Source: Cochliopodium minus (taxonomy: Eukaryota; Discosea; Himatismenida; Cochliopodiidae). From it: a stretch of 15,831 nt of DNA. A program made the translations under genes and the position numbers. Where the stretch lies: contig JAMYWO010000474.1 in NCBI GenBank assembly GCA_024220525.1, forward strand, positions 7,830-23,660, read 5' to 3'. Shown one piece after another: positions 9,501-15,831 of this stretch (position 1 is its first letter; each line of letters starts with the position of its first letter). The notes beneath the pieces were generated by a model. That model searched no databases, had not been told where the DNA came from, and saw nothing but the letters and a program-made list of their open reading frames with translations.

Positions 9501-12500
9501 GTTTGATTATCTACTATTAAATTATTTCTATTTTCAAAATTAGGAACTCTCCCAAATAACATTTCTTTACATTCTACCGTCTCAAATGTCCCAACCCATC
9601 AGATCAACCTTTTGAAGTTTGACGAAAACGAAATAGCGGAACAATTGACCCTCATAGAACATGAGTTAATAAGAAGAATCGAGCCCAAAGAGTTGTTGAA
9701 GCAAAATTGGAACAAACATTCTGAAAAATCTATCCACGTCATCGACTACATCACTTGGTTCAACAAGATTTGTCAGTGGGCTGCCACGGAAATCATGAAA
9801 GAAGAAACTCCTGAACAAAGAGCTTTCATCATCACCAAATTCATCATGATTGCGAATGTAAAGAAAGTTTTTTTTAAATTTTATTAATCATATTTTTGTT
9901 TAAAAAATTTTCGATTTTTTATTTTCAATTTGAATTGAATATTTTTTATACTTTATTCATTATTTTTTGTTAATTGAAAATAATTAAATTTTTCTCAATT
10001 TATTTATTTTTTACTTTTAAAATTTTAAATTTTTAGTGTTGAATTTGAATTGGATATTAACTATTTATGATTTCTATTACATTTAATAATTTTTTCGTTG
10101 TATTTTTTTAGCGTTTGTTGGAGTTAAGAAATTATAATGGTGTAATGGAAATTTTGGCTTCTTTGGAAGGATCTGCCATCAGAAGATTGAAAAATTCGTG
10201 GGCAGTCCTCCCCAAAAACTACCAAGCAGATCTCGAGAAACTCGCCAACTTAATGAAGCCAACCAAGAACTTCAAGGAATACAGAGCAGCACTAGAAAGT
10301 CCCATCTATCCTTGTATACCTTGTAAGAATTTTTTTGAAAATAATTTATAAATTTTTTAAAATAAAGATTTATTTTTGGAACTTTATTTTTCGACTTTAA
10401 TTTCTGATTTTTTCTTTTTTTTTGCAATCATTTTGAAAGGAATTGATTTTTTTTCTGAGATTATGAAAATAATTTATTTTTTGGATCAACATCTTTATAA
10501 ATTTATTTTTCGTGATATTTTCTTTTATTTCCTTTTGTTTTATCAATTTTTTTTTTTTAATTTATATTTTTTTATAAAAATTTTATTTGCCATTTAATCC
10601 ATAATTATTCTTTTTTTTGTTTGATAGATCTTGGCCTTCATTTGACGGATCTTACATTCATCGACGACGGTAACGACGACACAGTGCAAAACGGGCTCAT
10701 CAACATCGAAAAGCTCGACATGACCTCCCGCGTCTGCACCACCGTCCTCTCCTGCGTCGCAACTGACTACTCCAACCTCAAACACAGAATAGCTCTTCAA
10801 AAGATGCTTCAAACAGTCGAAGTATGGGAAGATAACGAGATCTACCGACTTTCTAAGATCAGGGAGCCTCCTGGTGAGCAGAAAACTCACGTCACGAAGA
10901 AATCTACCATGGGTAATGTCGCCAAGGACATGTTGAAGAAATCTAACGTCAGTGCTTCCAAGGACTTGTCTCCTGAGGATTGGAACATGATCCTTTCTAC
11001 TGCCACTCTCAAAGTTTTTAAAAAGGATGAACCTATCATCAGACAGGGTAAAAAAAAAAAAAAATCTTTTCTGAAAAGGCCAAACAATTTTTTTTTTATT
11101 ATTTTGTTAATGGAAACCCATCAACATTTATTATTACTCAGAGAAATAAATTGCTCAATGAATATTTAGTTTTTTTTTCAATTTACAATCAAAAATTTTT
11201 TTTATCTGATTCGCATTCTAATCAGAATTATTTGGCTGAATGTTTTCGTATTTAAATAAAATATAAAAAAAGAGTTTCATGAAAAATGTAATAAAAGTGA
11301 TTTTAATGAAAATAAAATTTCGTGAACAAAAAAAAATTTATTAATAAATCATATCTTGTGTTAATTTTTTTTTACTAAACAATAATTGAATTTTTTTTGA
11401 ATTAATTATTTTATTTACGAATTATTTATCAATTTTTCACTTTTTAAAATTTTCTCTTTTAGGAAAACTCAACAAACAGATGTTCAAGATCAAAACGGGA
11501 AAAGTGAGGGTCGAGAAGTTTGTGGGTGATGAAAGTGGAAGTGTCATACCTCTTGGAATGATGGATCCAGGCAGAGTTTTCGGAGAAATGTCCATCATCG
11601 TAGACAACAATCATCCAACCATCAGGTAAAAAAAAAAAGATTAATAATGATTTTTTAAAATCTTTTATTTTTATTTTTTAAAATATTTTTTTAAAATCTT
11701 TTATTTTTTAAAATATTTTTTAAAATTTTTATTTTTTATTTTTTTCTATTTTGATTGAAATATTTTCATAATTTACATTTTTTTTTTTATTTTTTTTTTT
11801 TTATTATTTTAAATATTTTTTAAAATAGTTGTGTTGCAAATGAAGATGGAGTGGAGGTTTACGCATTGGATTACAAGTCTTTGCACAAAGTGTTTGACCA
11901 GAACACATCGGTAGCTCGTCGTTTCTATTTTTGGAGTGCCAAGAAGCTTTCGGAGATCCTTGTCAATTTGGTTCCAAAGAAAAAATCTTCTTCCTCAGAC
12001 ATACACGAAAAGTTAAAGGTAATAAAATAAAATAAAATAAAAATTTCAAAAAATAAAAGAAAATTAATAAATAAAATAAAAATAATTAAATAAAAAATGA
12101 AAATTTTGAAATTTTTAAAAATTAAAAAATACAATTAAATTAAAATAAAAGAAAAAAATAAAAAAATAAAAAAAATAAAAAATTTAACAAAAAAATAATT
12201 AGAGTGATAACGTTGATATTGACAATGGCCCTGTCAACGAAGACCAATCTGAAGGAGCAAAGTATTTGTCACTCTTCAATTTGCCAAAAGACAAACTGTA
12301 TATTACAAGTAAAATAGCATTTTTTTTAAAAGAATAATTTTTAAAAGTTATTGTTTTTTTATTTCATATTAAATTTATTAATATTTGTGGGATTATAAAG
12401 GAATTATTTTTCATTTTTATGTTGTTATTCAAAACTATTAAATATGAAATTATTTTCTTAAGGAGTGATTTTTTGATTATATTTTTACTTTATTTTTGTG

Positions 12501-14558
12501 AAAAATATTTTTTTATTTTTTAATTTATTATTTTGTATTCATTTTTTTTTTATTTTTTTTTTCATTTTTTTTTATTTTTTTATTTTTTATTTATTATTTT
12601 GTATTCATTTTTTTCATTTTTTTATTTTTTTTTTTTTATTCATTTTTTTTTCATTTATTTTTTCATTTTTTAAAAAATTAGAATATGATGCAAAGTTCAG
12701 AAAGTATGAAGGAAATCTTATAATATTTCAAGATTACGTTTGTTTCCTCTCAGAAATGTTCATGAATCAAACCAAAAAAGTGTTTCCCATCAACAAGATC
12801 ACCAAGGTGGAGCACACGCAAGACAGTGTGGTGTTGAGAACCACTTCTGGTGTCGACCCTTTCTTCATCTTCAACGATCATGGAAAGTTGATCGAAGCAC
12901 ATCAAATCATTGAACAAATTTGGTACATGACAAGTTTAAATGGAGAAACCCAAGTAATTTTTTTTTTTTTGATTTTTTTTTTTTTGATTTTTTTTTATTT
13001 TTATATTTATATTTTAATCACGTAAATTTTTCATTTTATTTTTTGTGGATTTTTTTTTTTATTTGATTTTATTAATAATTCTAATCAAAACAACTTTTTT
13101 GGTTTAAAAAATTTTTTTTTTAATTTTTTGATTTTATTTTGTCTTCGCGAATAATTTTAGCAATTATTTTTTTTCTGGCTTTAATTTTGGTTTTTATTTT
13201 TGTTTACTTCAATTTTTTCAAAAATTGAAGATTTAATTTAAGCTTAAATTATTTTTTGGTTTTTTTATTTCTTTTAAATATTGTTTGATTTTTTTTTTTC
13301 TGATTTTTTTTAAATTTAAATTAATTTCTAAAAAATTTTCGTTTCATTTTTTTTTTTTTTAAGACCGAAGGAGAAACAATCCAAGAAAACAACGAAATCG
13401 TGGAGAAGACAATCGAAGGGGACTCCGAAAAAACAGACAAAATTAATTTGAACGACAACAATCTCGAGAAGCAAGCGGAGGGAGAATCTAAGAGAACTAT
13501 TTTGACCTCTGACGATTGGGATTTGATTTTAAATGGTGCCAAACACGTTAAGTATGGTGACGGAGAAAAAATTATTCATGTTGGTAACAATTTTCTTTAT
13601 TATTTTTTTATTTATTTTTTTAATGTTTTATTTATTTATTTTTTTCTTTTAAACTTTTTGATATCAAAATTTTTTCAATTTTGTTAAAGTTATTTTTTAT
13701 ATTGTCATATTTTTATTTTTTTAAAAAATATTTATTGAAGTAATATTTTATTTTTTTTATTTTTTTAATAAAGTTAATTTATTTAAATATTTTTTTCTTA
13801 AAACCAATTTTTTTTATTTATTTTTATTTTATTTATTTAAAAATATTTTTTTTTTTAAAGGCGAAAACTACCAAAAGATTTACTATATCACGAAAGGTAC
13901 CTGCTATGTGGTGGTAGACAGAAACGGAGAACTCGTCCCTGTGAACGTGATGAAACAAGGAACCACCTTTGGAGAAATGAGTTTCATCAACATGAAAGAA
14001 AACGGTGAGTACAATGCCAGTGCCACTGTCGTAGCTAAAGGTGAAGTTGAGTTATCCGTTATCCAAGGTAACATAATTTTTAAATTTTTTTTCTTATCAT
14101 TCTTGTCATTTTTATTATTTTTCAAATTTTTTTTTTTAATACTTTTTTTTTTTTTAATTTAAAAACCTTTTTTTTTATATGTTATTTTCTCCTTCAACTT
14201 TTTTATTTTTTTTTTAATTATTTTTCTCATTAATATTTTTTTCCTTTTTATTTCATTTAAATATTTTCTTTTTTTTTTATCATTTTTTTACGTTTGATTA
14301 TTTTTCCTTATTATTATTATTTTTTTTTCACCGGTCAAACTTTTTTTTTTAATTTAATTATTTTCCCTAAACTTTTATTATTTTTTCATTTAAACATTTT
14401 TTTTTTCAATAATTATTTTTTCTTGATTTTTTAAAATAGGTTATTTCATCAACATTTTGTTTTCGATGCACGTTGGTTTTGAGAAGCGTTTCTTCGAGTA
14501 TCTTTGCGACATTTTGGCCCAGCGTATCAACAAACAGACACAAAACCTCGGGAACTGA
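6545..14558 (+). CDS. Ras/Rap guanine-nucleotide exchange factor, DEP-C2-RasGEF_N-CDC25-cNBD-GRAM-cNBD (GbpC/GbpD-like)
   Basis: Sixteen exons join to 1285 residues: 6545-6547, 6672-6923, 7334-7622, 7806-8243, 8495-8873, 9025-9299, 9544-9857, 10112-10322, 10628-11047, 11463-11625, 11829-12018, 12203-12308, 12682-12953, 13364-13583, 13861-14067 and 14440-14558. Order: basic, Ser/Asn-rich N-terminus (1-90); DEP (about 95-175; SFHSKDAVIWM); C2 (about 183-320; TKKIKSTENPKWDF, DEFLGHIEIPL); RasGEF_N (about 372-490; LMENIIVAYRSFTDP); CDC25 catalytic domain (about 566-803; EIAEQLTLIEHEL, FNKICQWAATEI, PYLGLHLTDLTFIDDGN, ending REPP); cNBD1 (about 833-950; RVFGEMS); GRAM (about 1000-1095; KVFPINKITKVE); cNBD2 (about 1151-1285; TFGEMSFI). 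The stop is TGA TGA in tandem. RasGEF_N-CDC25-cNBD-GRAM-cNBD is the order of Dictyostelium GbpD, a Rap1 exchange factor, and of the C-terminal part of GbpC. It should load GTP on Ras or Rap at membranes; the GTPase and the nucleotide ligand are inferred. The least certain point is the start: exon 1 may be the bare ATG at 6545, or translation may start at Met 6777 inside exon 2. Confidence 0.92.
6548..6671 (+). other. Proposed first intron of the RasGEF, directly after the ATG
   Basis: An ATG at 6545-6547 is followed at once by GTAAATG, a donor of the type used throughout the window. The acceptor AAAAG ends at 6671, and in phase 0 the frame goes on DNKKKRAPTNP. No other ATG upstream of exon 2 can reach that frame without a stop or a missing donor: the ATG at 6620 runs into TAA at about 6662 with no GT between. 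An untranslated upstream exon with a start at 6777 is the alternative. Confidence 0.55.
6924..7333 (+). other. 410-nt intron 2 of the RasGEF gene
   Basis: This runs from GTAAAA after CCAAGT to TTCTAG before ATAAATGAA. It is A/T-rich but less monotonous than the later introns. It includes three copies of AAATATC around 6991-7013. No conserved open frame or RNA gene is recognised in it. Confidence 0.8.
10323..10627 (+). other. 305-nt intron 8 of the RasGEF gene
   Basis: The intron splits the tyrosine codon of the CDC25 box PYLGLHLTD: T at 10322 joins AT at 10628. It is T-rich on the sense strand. An open frame of mostly Phe, Leu and Ile lies inside but has no start context or family likeness and ends before the acceptor TAG. 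Confidence 0.85.
11048..11462 (+). other. 415-nt intron 9 of the RasGEF gene
   Basis: The intron cuts cNBD1 after IIRQG, and the frame resumes GKLNKQMFKI at 11463. The first 120 bases stay open in the exon's frame and are somewhat less T-rich (around 11105-11165), so a retained intron would add about 40 unrelated residues and end at the TAG at 11167-11169. No conservation signal is seen in those residues. Confidence 0.8.
12019..12202 (+). repeat. A-rich intron 11 of the RasGEF gene (AATAAA-type low complexity)
   Basis: This 184-nt intron, GTAATAAAATAA... to AATTAG, is A-rich on the sense strand, whereas almost every other intron of this gene is T-rich. It holds many AATAAA strings, which could act as premature poly(A) signals if exposed. 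It separates cNBD1 (ending EKLK) from the acidic linker to the GRAM domain. Confidence 0.8.
12309..12681 (+). repeat. 373-nt intron 12 of the RasGEF with a 66-bp-offset direct repeat
   Basis: The intron interrupts the GRAM domain inside a lysine codon (A at 12308 plus AA at 12682). Within it a 26-base A/T-rich string containing TTTTGTATTCATTT occurs identically at 12523-12548 and 12589-12614. This indicates a local 66-bp tandem duplication or slippage in low-complexity sequence. The open frame starting at 12498 is intron translated as Phe/Ile runs and joined by accident to the real exon. Confidence 0.75.
12954..13363 (+). other. 410-nt intron 13 of the RasGEF gene
   Basis: The intron lies between the end of the GRAM domain (LNGETQ) and the acidic linker beginning TEGETI before cNBD2. 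It is phase 0, GTAATTT to TTTAAG, with T runs of 10 or more. Nothing else is recognised in it. Confidence 0.85.
14068..14439 (+). other. 372-nt intron 15 of the RasGEF gene
   Basis: Last intron, phase 1, GTAACA to AATAG, T-rich on the sense strand. It splits cNBD2 between SVIQ and GYFINILF. No further feature is visible. Confidence 0.85.
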
Positions 14559-15002
14559 TGAACATAAAAGAAAACAAAAAGAAAGAAAAGATCACAAAAA
14601 AAAAAAACAAAAAAAAAAAAAATATTTGTTTTTCTCTACTTTTTAGAACTAAAGAAAAATTATTTTTTTTTTTACACTTTTCGATGTTATAAATAAAATT
14701 TTAATAAAATCAAAAAAAAAAAATCATCCATTCATAAAAGATCAAATGAGAAAAGATAATACATTCAATGAAATTTTTTTTTATCAACTTTATCGAGTAA
14801 ACAGTCGTAAACCAAGAATCTCATCGAAATTAAAACGAAAAATAAAATATTTATCTTTCTAATCAAGATGTGTAATTCTAGTTTCTAATGAGTATCCCCA
14901 AATTTTTTTTTTTGTAAAATCATTTGATTGCATCTCATTATAAAGATAAAAAGAAATTTCATTTGAAAAATAAAAAAAATTTGAAAGCAATTTTTCATTT
15001 AA
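14559..15002 (+). terminator. RasGEF 3' end with poly(A) signals, then upstream region of the next gene
   Basis: Two AATAAA hexamers on the plus strand, at 14692-14697 and 14703-14708, lie 134-150 bases after the TGA and are the likely poly(A) signals. A Lys-codon-like A-rich run (14570-14622) sits between the stop and these signals. From about 14720 to 15002 the sequence is less repetitive A/T and should hold the promoter and 5' leader of the dioxygenase-like gene. No RNA gene or conserved frame is seen. Confidence 0.6.
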
Positions 15003-15513
15003 ATGAAAGCACAAAATGAAAAACCAGAGCAGTTAAAAAATCAAGTGGAATCCAATAAACAGAAAGAAGAGGAAGAAAGATGGTTTGGCAAGAAAGTGGC
15101 AACCAAAACGAATGATGAGCTGAGAGATGAAGAAAGGGAATTGGATTTCAAGCTGAATGAAGAAGAGAGGAGAAAATTTGAAGAAATTTCGAGCAATTTT
15201 TCAGCATATAATTTATCTGAGCAACAATTGAGGGATTTGGATGAGAAGGGATACATTGTTGTCAGCGATGTAATTGGGAAGGATGTTTGTGATGAATTGG
15301 TGAAGGAGATATTCGAATTCAACGAGAAGAATGGGATCAAGAGGGATGATCATACCACATGGGATGAATTGAGAAGTTTTGTTGGATTCATTGATTTATG
15401 GCAGTAAGAAATATAAATTAATACAGTATGAAATCCTTCCTCTATAAAAATTTTTTTTTATATAAAGTTCAAAAGCATATCACAAAATGAGAACAAGCAA
15501 AAGATTATACTCT
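15003..15513 (+). CDS. Phytanoyl-CoA dioxygenase (PhyH)-like 2-oxoglutarate/Fe(II) oxygenase, 5' part
   Basis: Two exons, 15003-15403 and 15468-15513, give the first 149 residues before the window ends. Residues 1-65 are highly charged (Glu/Lys/Arg), probably a helical or disordered leader. Then YNLSEQQLRDLDEKGYIVV..VIGKDVCDELVKEI fits the N-terminal helix and first strand of PhyH-type oxygenases (pattern: ..F..dGy.vv..vl....c..l). TTWDEL..FVGFIDLWH and then KMRTSKRLYS fit the segment that precedes the iron site in eukaryotic PhyH-like proteins. The iron ligands HxD...H and the 2-oxoglutarate arginine lie beyond the edge, so activity cannot be judged and the substrate is unknown. The second exon was chosen because AAG at 15466-15467 with phase 2 gives DLWH-SKAYHKMR; the nearer CAG at 15424-15426 leads to an unlikely frame and is a CAG acceptor, used nowhere else here. 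Confidence 0.66.
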
Positions 15514-15755
15514 GTAAAAAATTGAAATTTCAATTAAATGATTCATTTTTTAAATAAAACATGATAATTTTTGGACTTAGTTTTTAGTTGTTTATTATTT
15601 ATTTTAATAGTTATTAAATATTAATCAATTTATTTAGACTTAAGAATAATATTGTTTATTATTGTTTATTTTATCATTTACTTTATTTTTCTTTTTATTT
15701 TTAATATTATTTTTTGTTCTATATTTTTTATTTTTATAATTATTTTACTTTTACT

Positions 15756-15792
<37 letters not shown>

Positions 15793-15831
15793 ATTTTTTA
15801 TTTTTTATTTTTTATTTTTTATTTTTTATTT
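15514..15831 (+). repeat. Intron of the PhyH-like gene ending in an (ATTTTTT)n tract
   Basis: After the GTAAAAAA donor at 15514 no further exon is supported to the end of the window. The sequence grades from mixed A/T into a perfect 7-bp ATTTTTT microsatellite from about 15755 to 15831, the reverse complement of the tract at position 1. The window ends inside this tract. Confidence 0.8.

Noticed and set aside
10376-10597. Phe-rich frame that looks like a membrane protein
   Set aside because: It falls wholly inside RasGEF intron 8; T-rich DNA always translates as Phe/Leu/Ile runs, and the flanking exons join in phase with a conserved box.
12498-12680. Apparent hydrophobic signal or transmembrane N-terminus before the GRAM exon
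   Set aside because: T-rich intron translated in frame with the exon by chance; the preceding exon 12203-12308 joins at 12682 in the right phase.
14504-14692. Alternative frame across the RasGEF stop region
   Set aside because: It overlaps the last exon in a different frame; the real frame ends with the cNBD2 C-helix and tandem TGA TGA.
14559-15002. Possible tRNA or small RNA gene in the spacer
   Set aside because: No cloverleaf with conserved T-arm or A/B-box strings could be found by eye on either strand.
15427-15467. Alternative second exon of the PhyH-like gene using the CAG at 15424-15426
   Set aside because: It would need a CAG acceptor, unlike all others here, and gives a Phe/Tyr/Lys frame without likeness, while AAG at 15466-15467 restores a family-like segment.

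Overview
This is a eukaryotic nuclear window with six intron-rich protein genes. Exons have ordinary protein-coding composition, while introns and spacers are almost pure A/T. I placed 31 introns by hand from reading frame and family conservation. All begin GTAA and all end AAG or TAG. Genes read to TAA or TGA stops and the standard code fits. No tRNA, rRNA, CRISPR array or mobile element was seen. The organism looks like an AT-rich free-living protist with mitochondria (a branched-chain acyl-CoA dehydrogenase with a presequence-like N-terminus). The large RasGEF gene has the same domain order as the Dictyostelium cGMP-binding proteins GbpC/GbpD, which points towards Amoebozoa or another amoeboid lineage, but the species cannot be fixed from the sequence.

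Layout. 1-1016 (+): the 3' part of an RluA-type pseudouridine synthase (RPUSD2/Rib2/Pus9-like), entering from the left. 1101-3681 (-): an 8-exon short/branched-chain acyl-CoA dehydrogenase, convergent with the first gene and separated from it by only 84 bp. 3945-5428 (-): the proteasome ubiquitin receptor RPN10/PSMD4, 4 exons. 5765-6295 (-): a 67-residue endosulfine/ARPP19-type PP2A-B55 inhibitor, 3 exons. 6545-14558 (+): a 16-exon, 1285-residue multidomain Ras/Rap exchange factor, DEP-C2-RasGEF_N-CDC25-cNBD-GRAM-cNBD. 15003 onward (+): the first two exons of a phytanoyl-CoA-dioxygenase-like gene, which runs off the right edge.

The genes do not form a pathway: they cover tRNA modification, isoleucine catabolism, proteasome delivery, cell-cycle/nutrient phosphatase control, and small-GTPase signalling. 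The only architectural link is the shared 249-bp divergent upstream region between the endosulfine and RasGEF genes. The most interesting object is the RasGEF. It carries a C2 domain between DEP and RasGEF_N, and both cyclic-nucleotide domains keep the FGE motif but lack the usual phosphate-binding arginine. The window begins with an (AAAAAAT)n tract and ends with its reverse complement (ATTTTTT)n, both inside introns, which suggests that the piece ends where assembly failed in low-complexity sequence. I found no clearly new biological system here.
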